Of a stretch of DNA of 14,286 bases, positions 1 through 6,925 are shown one piece after another. The stretch covers positions 1-14,286 of the forward strand of contig DAXQ01000035.1 in NCBI GenBank assembly GCA_002506485.1. The letters are read 5' to 3'. The notes beneath the pieces are model-generated. The model was given only the letters and a program-made list of their open reading frames with translations. It did no database searches and was not told the origin of the DNA. The stretch is from Euryarchaeota archaeon UBA136 (GTDB taxonomy: Archaea; Thermoplasmatota; Poseidoniia; MGIII; CG-Epi1). Numbering within the stretch: the stretch's first letter is position 1; every line of letters begins with the position of its first letter. Position numbers and translations under genes: made by a program.

Positions 1-680
1 GCAGCTAATTCCAGTTCTTCCTCCACGATATGACATGCTTGACGTACTATTTCTGTTCTCTCGGGCGTAGCCTCACCGATTACCCTAACCGCTAGCCCAG
101 GTCCAGGGAATGGCTGCCTGTTCGATACTGAAACTTCTAAGAATTCAGCCAAAGAACGAACTTCGTCCTTGTACAACTCCCTTATTGGTTCACACAGTGC
201 CATTTCCATGTCCTCTGGAAGGCCACCAACATTATGATGTGATTTTATCGTATCACGCATTCCACCACCAGATTCTATCCAATCAGGGGCAATTGTTCCC
301 TGAATCAAGAATTTGCCACCATACTTGCGCGCTTCCTCCTCGAAAACTCGAATGAACTGTTCCCCGATTATCTTACGCTTCTCTTCGGGATCGATGATAC
401 CCTTCAATCCGTTGTAAAAACGTTCCGACGCGTCTACAATCTGGTGCTGAACGCCCAGATCTTTCAGCATAGATGATACAAACGCAGATTCTCCCTGACG
501 CATGTAGCCCGTGTCCACATAGATTGCCAATAGTTTATCTCCCACAGCCTTTGACGCCAAGGCCGCTGCCACAGTAGAATCAACACCACCTGAGGCTGCA
601 ATAATGGCCTTGTCTGTCAATTCTTTCTCTAGGCTCTGTACTGCCTCTTCGGTGAACTTAGCGGGGTCAAAAAATGACAC
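1..680 (-). CDS. guaA: GMP synthase, PP-loop ATPase subunit (partial, C-terminus outside window)
   Basis: This is the ATP-pyrophosphatase half of GMP synthase. It adenylates XMP and accepts ammonia to give GMP, the last step of guanylate synthesis. The 226 visible residues carry the PP-loop SGGVDS at 30-35, the family block GTIAPDWIESGG at 128-139, and PFPGPGLAVRV at about 190-200. The protein begins directly with the ATPase domain and has no glutaminase domain, so it is the separate archaeal subunit, which works with a stand-alone GATase encoded elsewhere. The start is a GTG at 680-678; an in-frame TAA lies two codons upstream, so it cannot extend much. A TATA-like CCTATAGG lies about 24 bases upstream, which fits a leaderless transcript. 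It diverges from orn. Related subunits have about 300 residues, so roughly a quarter of the protein lies beyond base 1. Confidence 0.95.
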   Translation of the reverse strand, partial: MSFFDPAKFTEEAVQSLEKELTDKAIIAASGGVDSTVAAALASKAVGDKLLAIYVDTGYMRQGESAFVSSMLKDLGVQHQIVDASERFYNGLKGIIDPEEKRKIIGEQFIRVFEEEARKYGGKFLIQGTIAPDWIESGGGMRDTIKSHHNVGGLPEDMEMALCEPIRELYKDEVRSLAEFLEVSVSNRQPFPGPGLAVRVIGEATPERTEIVRQACHIVEEELELA

Positions 681-699
681 AGATTACCACTTAGAAAGG

Positions 700-707
700 C
701 CTATAGG
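700..707 (-). promoter_or_regulatory. Candidate TATA element for guaA
   Basis: CCTATAGG is a perfect 8-base palindrome centred 24 bases upstream of the guaA GTG. This matches the spacing seen at other promoters in the window and suggests transcription starting at or next to the start codon. Being palindromic, it could also be read on the plus strand, but a better-placed element for orn lies at 724-732. The assignment rests on position only. Confidence 0.4.
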
Positions 708-723
708 ACGGTATCGCTACAAA

Positions 724-732
724 TCCTATTTA
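724..732 (+). promoter_or_regulatory. Candidate TATA element for orn
   Basis: The A/T-rich TCCTATTTA is centred about 26 bases before the orn ATG at 754. That spacing would put the transcription start at or very near the ATG, as expected for a leaderless archaeal mRNA. Confidence 0.4.
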
Positions 733-743
733 GGAGGCTCCTA
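731..743. repeat. Perfect inverted repeat upstream of orn
   Basis: TAGGAG-G-CTCCTA is a perfect 6-base dyad with a one-base centre. It lies between the putative orn TATA element and the ATG at 754. It is a possible operator site or simply a chance palindrome. The GGAGG inside it resembles a Shine-Dalgarno sequence, but it sits 16 bases from the ATG, too far for a normal ribosome-binding site. Confidence 0.4.
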
Positions 744-753
744 ATCCTTAGAT

Positions 754-1293
754 ATGGCTCATGAATTGGTCTGGCTGGATTTGGAGATGACGGGTCTTAA
801 TCCAAAACGACATCGAATTATCGAGATTGCTACCGTAATAACCGATTCCGAACTTAACATCATTGCTGAGGGACCTGAACTAGCGATTCATGCAAATGAT
901 ACAATCCTAAAGAGAATGAATGATTATGTACATGAGATGCATCAACGTTCGGGACTTTTGGACAAGGTGAGAAACAGTAAAATTACCATTGAGGACGCGG
1001 AAAAACAGACCTTGGAATTCATTGATGACCATATAGAACCAAAATACAGACCGCCTCTCTGTGGAAATTCCATCGGGACTGATAGAAGATTTCTGGACGC
1101 GCAGATGAGTACCCTCGAAATGCGTCTGCATTACAGAGTCGTAGACGTTTCCTCCATCAAGGAACTGGTCATGCGCTGGAATCCTGAATTGGTGGGAGAA
1201 ATGCCTGCCAAACTGGAAACACATCGTGCACTTGATGACGTTATCGAATCTATTGAAGAATTGAAATTCTATCGAGAGAAAATCTTTAGATAA
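754..1293 (+). CDS. orn: Oligoribonuclease (DEDDh 3'-5' exoribonuclease)
   Basis: The 179-residue product matches the length and full sequence pattern of bacterial Orn, the exonuclease that finishes RNA decay by cutting 2-5-nucleotide fragments to mononucleotides. All catalytic residues of the DEDDh family are visible: D9 and E11 in the WLDLEMTGL motif, D110 in CGNSIGTDRRFL, H157, and D162 in THRALDD. The DVSSIKEL block at 131-138 is also typical. The core motifs are almost the same as in the E. coli enzyme from memory. Orn is classically bacterial and eukaryotic, so its presence among archaeal genes suggests lateral acquisition or a lineage-specific retention. The stop TAA shares its last base with the ATG of the next gene, so the two are probably co-transcribed. 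The ATG at 754 is chosen because it aligns with the family start. Confidence 0.95.
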   Translation: MAHELVWLDLEMTGLNPKRHRIIEIATVITDSELNIIAEGPELAIHANDTILKRMNDYVHEMHQRSGLLDKVRNSKITIEDAEKQTLEFIDDHIEPKYRPPLCGNSIGTDRRFLDAQMSTLEMRLHYRVVDVSSIKELVMRWNPELVGEMPAKLETHRALDDVIESIEELKFYREKIFR

Positions 1294-2297
1294 TGGACGG
1301 GAAAAATGTTCTGGTCACAGGCGCCAATGGACACATCGGATTTGCCCTTTCGAAAGCACTTGTAGAGAGAGGATACAATGTACGGGCATCGGTAAGGAAC
1401 AAGACTGATCCCAACCTTGTTTCCCATCTGTCGTCACTGGATGTTGAGATAGTTGAATTGGACCTTATGCAACCCGAGACCATCGAGACTGCAATGAATG
1501 GTATCGAAGGCCTGTTCCAAGTGGCTGCTGTCTACAAGAGCTGGGCACGGGACCCAGAAGAGGAGATAATCAATCCATCTATCATAGGTGGTATTAACGC
1601 ACTCAAAGCAGCACGGAACGCTAACGTAAAGAAAGTGATCTTTACTTCCAGTACTGCAGCAGTTGGAAGAAGCGGTCCAGGAGGCAGGGCATTGACCGAA
1701 GCGGACTGGAATTCAGCATCGAAGCATCCCTATTCCTATGCCAAAACTGAAGCTGAGAGGAGGGCTTGGGACTATGCAAAAGCAGTGGATATGAATGTCG
1801 TGGTTATCAACCCCACGGCCGTGATAGGACCCTATTTTCACAGACACACACCTAGTACCTTATTATTCGACAAAATACTGAAGGGTGAACTGAAATCCCT
1901 GCCTCCCCAGACCTTTGGATATGTAGATGTAAGAGATGTAGCACTGGGGCATATACTCGCTTATGAAAACGTGAATGCCGAAGGGAGACATATCCTTTGT
2001 ACACGGTGTGTTGATGGTTTTGAACTAATGGACCTTATTGAGGAAATAGATCCTGAACTGAAACTGCCCCGGAAAATAGAACCGATGTGGAAAATCAGAC
2101 TATTTGCCAGATTGGAAGCTACACGAGCAATCTTCGGCCATACCCCAAGAATTACACCACAGACTGTAAAGGAATATCTAGGGAAAATAACCAACTATGA
2201 TTCCAGCAAGGCCAGAGGAGTCTTAGGTTGGAACCCAATGGATCTCAAAGATTCGATTCGGGATACCATGAACTGGATTAGGCACAACTTGAGTTAA
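1293..2297 (+). CDS. NAD(P)-dependent epimerase/reductase of the extended SDR family
   Basis: This 334-residue protein is an extended short-chain dehydrogenase/reductase. The N-terminal Rossmann nucleotide-binding motif TGANGHIG is at 9-16. The catalytic set follows as S119/S120 in TSSTAAVG and Y147-x3-K151 in HPYSYAK. The NPTAVIGP segment at 173-180 and the substrate-binding C-terminal half are typical of dihydroflavonol-4-reductase or 3-beta-hydroxysteroid-dehydrogenase-like members. The substrate cannot be read from sequence; a sugar, a lipid or isoprenoid alcohol, or a small ketone are all possible. Its ATG overlaps the orn stop (TAATG), which supports translational coupling, although no functional link to RNA decay is known. 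The stop at 2295-2297 abuts the stop of the convergent methyltransferase gene with no gap. Confidence 0.85.
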   Translation: MDGKNVLVTGANGHIGFALSKALVERGYNVRASVRNKTDPNLVSHLSSLDVEIVELDLMQPETIETAMNGIEGLFQVAAVYKSWARDPEEEIINPSIIGGINALKAARNANVKKVIFTSSTAAVGRSGPGGRALTEADWNSASKHPYSYAKTEAERRAWDYAKAVDMNVVVINPTAVIGPYFHRHTPSTLLFDKILKGELKSLPPQTFGYVDVRDVALGHILAYENVNAEGRHILCTRCVDGFELMDLIEEIDPELKLPRKIEPMWKIRLFARLEATRAIFGHTPRITPQTVKEYLGKITNYDSSKARGVLGWNPMDLKDSIRDTMNWIRHNLS

Positions 2298-2918
2298 TCA
2301 AGGGACCTGACACACCAACATCCTGGAATGGGTGTCAATACGATTTACACGCTCCTCGCTTATCAATTCCAGACTGCATTCTTCAATCAGTTCCTTGAAA
2401 TCCACATGTTTTCCTAAGCCTAGGCGCTTCCTGAAAGGATTCCAAGCTCCACCTATTATTCCTTTTTTTTCCTTGTAATGGTTTACAATGACAATCAAGC
2501 CTTGAGATTTGGTAACTCGTTTCATCTCCATTAAGACAACATCAGGATCTGCAACCACGGCTAATGCATGGGCCGCAACGGAATGATTAAATTGATTGTC
2601 TTTAAACTCAAGATGATGAGCATCCATCTGTTGAATGTTTACGTCTGCTTCAACTTCGCCTTTTTCCATTCTTTTTCTAGCTTTCACCAACATAGGCTCA
2701 CTGTAATCGATGGCCTCGACCTTCACAAAAGCAGGATAATGTTTCAAGGATACTCCAGTTCCTATGCCCACCTCAAGCACATAATCACCTGATTTCAGAT
2801 TTAGAGGAGTGTACATCTTGGAATGACCATCTGCAAACGACGGGGCCATGAAACGGTCATAGATAGGTGCATAGAGCCGGTAAATTCCATGCCTATGCTT
2901 CCGTTTGCTTTTTCCCAC
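2298..2918 (-). CDS. Class I SAM-dependent methyltransferase, PmtA-like
   Basis: A 206-residue class I methyltransferase. SAM-binding motif I is VLEVGIGTG at 47-55, followed by the acidic motif II residue D71 in AIDYSEPML and the MDA-x4-F block at 98-105. The leading IYRLYAPIYD and the VNHY segment at 145-148 resemble phospholipid N-methyltransferases of the PmtA type more than UbiE quinone methyltransferases. This is recognised by pattern only. A polar-lipid headgroup target is therefore a suggestion, not a finding. The start is a GTG at 2918 (the codon is CAC on the plus strand). A TTTAAA-type element centred about 24 bases upstream supports it and suggests a separate leaderless transcript, although the gene could also be read through from the DUF454 gene 42 bases upstream. 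Confidence 0.8.
   Translation of the reverse strand: MGKSKRKHRHGIYRLYAPIYDRFMAPSFADGHSKMYTPLNLKSGDYVLEVGIGTGVSLKHYPAFVKVEAIDYSEPMLVKARKRMEKGEVEADVNIQQMDAHHLEFKDNQFNHSVAAHALAVVADPDVVLMEMKRVTKSQGLIVIVNHYKEKKGIIGGAWNPFRKRLGLGKHVDFKELIEECSLELISEERVNRIDTHSRMLVCQVP
2463..2470 (+). terminator. Oligo-T tract, possible archaeal terminator for the orn-SDR transcript
   Basis: Eight consecutive T residues on the plus strand lie about 165 bases past the SDR stop, inside the convergent methyltransferase gene. Archaeal RNA polymerase can terminate on T-rich tracts without a hairpin, and the gene-free distance here is zero, so termination must happen inside the facing gene. Read on the minus strand it is an A8 run encoding part of the Glu-Lys-Lys stretch of the methyltransferase. 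Confidence 0.2.
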
Positions 2919-2938
2919 GAAGATTCAATAGGTCATGG

Positions 2939-2946
2939 GTTTAAAC
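2939..2946 (-). promoter_or_regulatory. Candidate TATA element for the methyltransferase
   Basis: GTTTAAAC, a perfect palindrome, is centred about 24 bases upstream of the GTG at 2918. Its position matches the leaderless spacing of neighbouring genes and supports the GTG start. Confidence 0.4.
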
Positions 2947-2960
2947 AATTAACAGACAAT

Positions 2961-3533
2961 CTACCTTGACTTTACTTGGAATAAGACATACCAGAAGCCA
3001 ATCAGTCCAACTAATATAATCGTCATCGCTCCGAAACCCGGATCTGCTCCATTCCACGAAGAAGTATCTGCTAAGGTTCCATCCCCTCTAGTCGAAATTT
3101 CCCATACGAAATAAGCTGAAAAAAATGACATGCCGAAAATGAAGGAAGCAATAATTGTCTTGACATGTGAAGAGAGGGTCTTTCCGGTTGCATAGTACTC
3201 AAATAACGCTGAACCAAAATAATTATTGGTCAGGGACCAGCGGAACAGTTTTTCACTTGATAGCGAGAACAAGAATGCTGCAGGGACTGCCCAGGAGACT
3301 GTAGGCCATCCGGGAAGCCAGATTCCAATAATTGCAAATAAGACAAAAAATGATCCCAGAGTTACATATATCTTGCTTCGCAGGGGGCTACTATGTACAA
3401 AGTAGGTGTCAACAATCTCATCTATAGATTCTAGTCGTTTCACAGGTTCTCCAACACGGTCATTGAAAATTCTTAATCCGAAATAAAGATGTAGTTTAAA
3501 CCAGTGCCCCTTATCGTATTTTGTTGCATACAT
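2961..3533 (-). CDS. DUF454 (YbaN-like) membrane protein
   Basis: A 190-residue integral membrane protein. The DUF454 signature is recognisable: a first membrane helix at about 54-75 ending in GIWLPGWPT (70-78), then a second hydrophobic stretch and SLSSEKLFRW (90-99), NNYFG (103-107) and a conserved polar stretch to about 123. Two more helices follow at about 125-145 and 168-186, giving roughly four in total. Bacterial YbaN proteins have about 125 residues, so this one has extra length: a soluble N-terminal region of about 50 residues and an extra C-terminal helix after a polar loop. The family has no established function. The start ATG has no in-frame rival nearby. The methyltransferase follows 42 bases downstream on the same strand, and pyrB diverges from its 5' end. 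Confidence 0.75.
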   Translation of the reverse strand: MYATKYDKGHWFKLHLYFGLRIFNDRVGEPVKRLESIDEIVDTYFVHSSPLRSKIYVTLGSFFVLFAIIGIWLPGWPTVSWAVPAAFLFSLSSEKLFRWSLTNNYFGSALFEYYATGKTLSSHVKTIIASFIFGMSFFSAYFVWEISTRGDGTLADTSSWNGADPGFGAMTIILVGLIGFWYVLFQVKSR

Positions 3534-3583
3534 AATGGTCTCTTATACTATAATGACGATTTGGTGTTAAAATCTATTAGCCA

Positions 3584-3592
3584 ATTTAAAAA
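3584..3592 (+). promoter_or_regulatory. Candidate BRE/TATA element for pyrB
   Basis: ATTTAAAAA, preceded by CCA at 3581-3583, is centred 25 bases before the pyrB ATG at 3613, consistent with a leaderless pyrBI mRNA. The divergent DUF454 gene has weaker candidates in the same 79-base gap: TTATAGTATAA read on the minus strand at about 3543-3553, and TTTTAACA at about 3566-3573. Neither has the same clean spacing. Confidence 0.45.
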
Positions 3593-3612
3593 ACCCCCCT
3601 CGTTAGCGGACC

Positions 3613-4521
3613 ATGAAGCACGTAGTATCCATTGAGGATTTGGACAATAAACGCATTATGGGCCTCCTCAAGCGTGCGAAGCAATTGGTCCCTGTTGCTG
3701 AAGGAAAGAAAAAGTCAAAGGCTTTGGATGGGAAAATCCTGGCCACCTGCTTCTTTGAACCTTCGACCAGAACCAGATTGTCCTTTGAGAGTGCAATGCA
3801 AAGGCTAGGTGGAACTTGTATCGGTTTTGCTGATCCATCAGCGACATCGCACCTCAAAGGGGAAACACTGCTGGATGCGATTCGAATGGTTGCTGGATAC
3901 TCTGATGTTATAGTCTTGAGACATCCACACGAAGGGTCTGCAAAGCTGGCCTCGGAAGTGTCGGAAGTACCTGTCATAAATGGGGGGGATGGAGCAGGAC
4001 AACACCCGACACAGACATTACTTGACTTGTTTACTATCAAAGAAGAAATTGGTAAACTGGAAGGACTAAATGTAGGAATGTTGGGAGACCTAAGGTATGG
4101 AAGGACCGTACATTCACTCTCACAAGCACTTGACCGTTTCAAAGCCCAATTCTACTTCATCTCCCCTAAGACTCTAGGAATGCCCACACATGTGACTGAC
4201 GAATTACAGAATGACTGGTCGACACATAAAAATCTAGATGAAGTCTTAGGAAAATTGGATGTTCTTTATGTAACGAGAATCCAAAAAGAGAGATTCCCTG
4301 ACATTGAAGACTACAAAAGAGTGGCTGGTGCCTACCGAATCAATGCTGAAATATTACAAAAGGCAAAACCAAAAATGAGGATATTGCACCCTCTGCCAAG
4401 AGTGGATGAGATATCAACTGATGTTGATGGAACCAAGCATGCAGCTTACTTCAGGCAGGCATTCAATGGCGTACCTGTAAGGATGGCCTTGTTAGAACAA
4501 TTAATGGGTAAAAAGAAATGA
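3613..4521 (+). CDS. pyrB: Aspartate carbamoyltransferase, catalytic subunit
   Basis: PyrB condenses carbamoyl phosphate with aspartate to form carbamoyl-aspartate, the committed step of pyrimidine synthesis. The 302-residue length is typical. The carbamoyl-phosphate loop FFEPSTRTRLSFE has S51-T52-R53-T54-R55. The mobile 80s loop contributes K82 in HLKGETL. R103 and H104 lie in LRHPHEG and H131 in HPTQT. The aspartate-binding side has R164 in YGRTVHS, TRIQKERF at 221-228 and HPLPR at 259-263. All of these agree with an active enzyme. The gene starts a two-gene operon with pyrI: the last codons read ATGA, with the pyrI ATG overlapping the pyrB TGA. A TATA-like element lies 25 bases before the ATG. 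Confidence 0.97.
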   Translation: MKHVVSIEDLDNKRIMGLLKRAKQLVPVAEGKKKSKALDGKILATCFFEPSTRTRLSFESAMQRLGGTCIGFADPSATSHLKGETLLDAIRMVAGYSDVIVLRHPHEGSAKLASEVSEVPVINGGDGAGQHPTQTLLDLFTIKEEIGKLEGLNVGMLGDLRYGRTVHSLSQALDRFKAQFYFISPKTLGMPTHVTDELQNDWSTHKNLDEVLGKLDVLYVTRIQKERFPDIEDYKRVAGAYRINAEILQKAKPKMRILHPLPRVDEISTDVDGTKHAAYFRQAFNGVPVRMALLEQLMGKKK

Positions 4522-4976
4522 GCGAGAACCTTCTCAGAGTTCAACCTATACGCAATGGAACTGTTATAGATCACATAAAACCGGGTAGAGGAAGAAAAAT
4601 CTTGGAGGTGCTAGGCTTGAGCGGTAGTGGAACTACTATCAGTTTATTGATGAACGTTCCTAGTAAAAAACGAAATAGAAAGGACATAATCAAGGTTGAA
4701 GACCGTGAACTGAGTGAAAATGAGACTGAGAAACTAGCGTTGCTGTCTCCCAATGCAAGGGTTAACATTATTCGAAATTATGCTGTAGCTGAGAAGAAGA
4801 AGATAGAAATTCCTAAGGTGATTTCAGGCACAGTTCGTTGCCCAAACGATAATTGTATTAGCAATAATGAAAGAGGAAGCTCGACTCATTTCAAACTTCT
4901 GGATCACAAGAGCCTCAGAATTCAATGTATCTATTGCGGACGTAAAATAGACGAAGATAATATAGAATTCATTTAG
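4518..4976 (+). CDS. pyrI: Aspartate carbamoyltransferase, regulatory subunit
   Basis: PyrI binds nucleotide effectors and joins PyrB trimers into the allosteric holoenzyme. The 152 residues divide into an N-terminal effector domain (to about 98) with the typical RNGTVIDHI at 12-20, and a C-terminal zinc domain. The zinc ligands are C108, C113, C137 and C140, in the C-X4-C-X23-C-X2-C arrangement of the E. coli subunit. The ATG at 4518 overlaps the pyrB stop by four bases, so translation is coupled and matched stoichiometry is expected. The 3' end is unusual: its TAG at 4974-4976 overlaps the stop codon of the convergent arcC, so the two mRNAs must be complementary at their ends. Confidence 0.96.
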   Translation: MSENLLRVQPIRNGTVIDHIKPGRGRKILEVLGLSGSGTTISLLMNVPSKKRNRKDIIKVEDRELSENETEKLALLSPNARVNIIRNYAVAEKKKIEIPKVISGTVRCPNDNCISNNERGSSTHFKLLDHKSLRIQCIYCGRKIDEDNIEFI

Positions 4977-5890
4977 TACGTTATTATCGTACCAGCATTT
5001 CCCTCAAAAGCATCCATAACCTTGGAAAGGGATGTGATGATTGCAGTCTGATTCTCGGACCTTACAAAACCAAGGGCCGCCGAGACCTTGGGTCCCATTG
5101 AACCTGAAGGGAATTCACTATCATCATGATACTGGCGCAAGGTAGTTGTGTCAATATGCCCTAGTGGTTTACGCTCGGGACCGACCCAAACATTCTCCAC
5201 ATCTGTCGCTATGACCAGATGGGTGGCATTGAGTCTGGTCGCCAGAATACCAGATACCAAATCCTTGTCAATCACGCCCTCAACACCCTGCCAACCTTCA
5301 GAATTCTGGATAACAGGGGTACCGCCACCGCCAGCAGTTACACAGAGCATACGATTTTCGAAAAGAGAGCGAATGGTCTCCAATTCAATCACTTCAATAG
5401 GTTTGGGGGAGGGGACTAGACGGCGGACTCCTTTTTCGGTCTGGGTGACGATCCAGTCTTTATCTTCCAGTTCTTGTTTTACATCCAGGTTGAACCATGG
5501 GCCTACGGGTTTGCTGGGATTATCAAAAGAGGGATCATCAGATTCAACCTTCACTTGTGCCAGCATAGTCATCACCTCACGCTCACTCTCATTTTTCCTT
5601 ATTAGATTTCTAAGAGTACGTTCCAGAAGATAGCCAATTCCTCCTTGTGTATCTGAGACAAGGTAGTCCAATGGCCTAGGCGGTGTTTGGGGAATTCCAG
5701 CCTCAGCACGGAGCAAAGCATTTCCCACTTGTGGACCATTACCATGTGTCAATAACAACTTCTCCCGACTAATCAATAGTGGTAATATGTGTGATAATGA
5801 TTCCAGAGCTCTAGCTGATTGGGATTCTACAGTTCCATCATCACCTGACTGAAGGAGGGCATTACCTCCAATAGCCAAGACGACGCGCAT
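4973..5890 (-). CDS. arcC: Carbamate kinase
   Basis: The product belongs to the carbamate kinase branch of the amino-acid kinase fold and interconverts ATP plus carbamate with ADP plus carbamoyl phosphate. Numbered from the ATG (305 residues, normal for the family), the motifs are LAIGGNALLQ at 5-14, THGNGPQVG at 48-56, LVSDTQGGIGY at 77-87, KPVGPWF at 127-133, AGGGGTPV at 186-193, GVIDKDL at 205-211, TDVENVWVG at 229-237 and SGSMGPKV at 262-269. The ATG overlaps the rpl11 stop as TGATG; a TTG one codon upstream is an alternative start. It is the last gene of the ftsZ operon and meets pyrI tail to tail. In the catabolic direction the enzyme makes ATP; in Pyrococcus a related enzyme supplies carbamoyl phosphate. 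No arginine deiminase or ornithine transcarbamoylase gene is visible here. Confidence 0.93.
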   Translation of the reverse strand: MRVVLAIGGNALLQSGDDGTVESQSARALESLSHILPLLISREKLLLTHGNGPQVGNALLRAEAGIPQTPPRPLDYLVSDTQGGIGYLLERTLRNLIRKNESEREVMTMLAQVKVESDDPSFDNPSKPVGPWFNLDVKQELEDKDWIVTQTEKGVRRLVPSPKPIEVIELETIRSLFENRMLCVTAGGGGTPVIQNSEGWQGVEGVIDKDLVSGILATRLNATHLVIATDVENVWVGPERKPLGHIDTTTLRQYHDDSEFPSGSMGPKVSAALGFVRSENQTAIITSLSKVMDAFEGNAGTIITY

Positions 5891-6360
5891 CAAAACCTGT
5901 CGTCAAGTTCTCCGGACTTGATGGATGCCTGAATCTCTTTTGGATCCTTGCCTTCACAAGTCAGTCCCATGGACTTGGCCACTCCAAGAATCTCTGATGC
6001 CATGGCCTTGATGTCTCCACCAGTCAGACCTGGGCCTTTCTGCTTGGCAACTGTAATTGCCTGATCCAGTTTCATATCAGCTGCAACAACAGTTCCAGCC
6101 TCGCCAGAACCCTTGTCAATCCCCAGGACCTTCTTTATCAGGGATGAGGCGGGTGGCGTTCCAACCTCTATCGTAAAACTTTTGTCGTCCGCAACCTTGA
6201 CTTTAACGGGCACACGCATACCCTCCATAGCTTTGGTCTTGGAATTTATCTCATCAATTACTTGTTTGACATTAACTCCTGATGGTCCTAATGAAGGTCC
6301 TAATGGTGGACCTGCGGAGGCCTTACCTGCATTAACCAGAGCTTCAACTGTTTCGCCCAT
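5890..6360 (-). CDS. rpl11: 50S ribosomal protein uL11 (L11)
   Basis: uL11 is the stalk-base protein of the large subunit; it binds the GTPase-centre rRNA together with the P-stalk. The 156 residues show the N-terminal proline/glycine loop GPPLGPSLGPSGVNV at about 17-31, and the C-terminal RNA-binding part containing GGDIKAMASEILG. Length and the C-terminal tail agree with archaeal rather than bacterial L11. The ATG at 6360 overlaps the spt5 stop as TGATG; a TTG codon just upstream is less likely. In many archaea rpl1, rpl10 and rpl12 follow rpl11. Here the next gene is arcC, so that part of the stalk operon has been separated. Confidence 0.96.
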   Translation of the reverse strand: MGETVEALVNAGKASAGPPLGPSLGPSGVNVKQVIDEINSKTKAMEGMRVPVKVKVADDKSFTIEVGTPPASSLIKKVLGIDKGSGEAGTVVAADMKLDQAITVAKQKGPGLTGGDIKAMASEILGVAKSMGLTCEGKDPKEIQASIKSGELDDRF

Positions 6361-6920
6361 CAATTAACGTCCTTTTCCAGCACCCTTACGTGATCTCCTC
6401 GAACCGTAATTGGAATTGGGACCATAGCTTCGAATAACTCCACGGTAACTTCTTCCTTAGCCTGATCAATACGCTGTACTCTTGCCTTTTCTCCCTTGAA
6501 CGGACCTGCGATAACTTCGACGATATTGCCTTCCTCAATACCTGAGACGGCGGGTGGTGGTGTAAGATGCGGTTTCAACTCTTCTAAAGTTGTGGTTCCA
6601 AATGTATCCGGTTCTTTGGAACGGCCATAACCCTTACCTCTGTTCATAACCATGCCTCTGGCATGCGTCAGCCCCTTCAGATTATCACGAAGGGCCTCGG
6701 GGCTATTGGTTTCCACGAATATGAATCCCCTTAACTTAGGTGGTGCAAGGATAGAAAATATCGGTGCCCCACTACGCCTTACCCTATCTGCGAGCCTCTC
6801 ACTGGCTGTTCTCTCATGACCAATTTGAGACTTCATCACATATATCTCGGTATTTGATGAGGGTGTATCTAACGAGACTGTCTGTTCTTCTTCTTCCTGT
6901 TCTTCGATAAATCTTGCCAT
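6360..6920 (-). CDS. spt5: Transcription elongation factor Spt5 (archaeal NusG)
   Basis: Spt5 binds the RNA polymerase clamp with Spt4 to keep elongation processive and can link polymerase to the ribosome. The 186 residues contain an NGN domain (about 24-115) with the family block LRGFIFVE at 63-70, and a C-terminal KOW domain (about 127-180) with GNIVEVIAGPFKGEKARV. The ATG at 6920 is five bases after the secE stop and begins MARFIEEQ. A longer reading frame upstream merely translates secE in another frame and is not used. Archaeal Spt5 usually has about 150 residues. This one has an additional N-terminal stretch of about 22, very acidic at first (EEQEEEEQ), that could be a flexible contact tail. 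Confidence 0.93.
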   Translation of the reverse strand: MARFIEEQEEEEQTVSLDTPSSNTEIYVMKSQIGHERTASERLADRVRRSGAPIFSILAPPKLRGFIFVETNSPEALRDNLKGLTHARGMVMNRGKGYGRSKEPDTFGTTTLEELKPHLTPPPAVSGIEEGNIVEVIAGPFKGEKARVQRIDQAKEEVTVELFEAMVPIPITVRGDHVRVLEKDVN

Positions 6921-6925
6921 TTTAT

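Noticed and set aside
110..355. Plus-strand frame of 81 codons opposite guaA
   Set aside because: It lies wholly within the minus-strand guaA coding sequence, which has unmistakable GMP synthase motifs.
733..737. GGAGG as a Shine-Dalgarno site for orn
   Set aside because: It lies 16 bases from the ATG, too far, and is part of a palindrome; other genes here show no such site and look leaderless.
5148..5633. Plus-strand frame of 161 codons opposite arcC
   Set aside because: arcC has all family motifs on the minus strand; the plus-strand product is Ser/Thr/Arg-rich low-complexity sequence typical of an antisense shadow.
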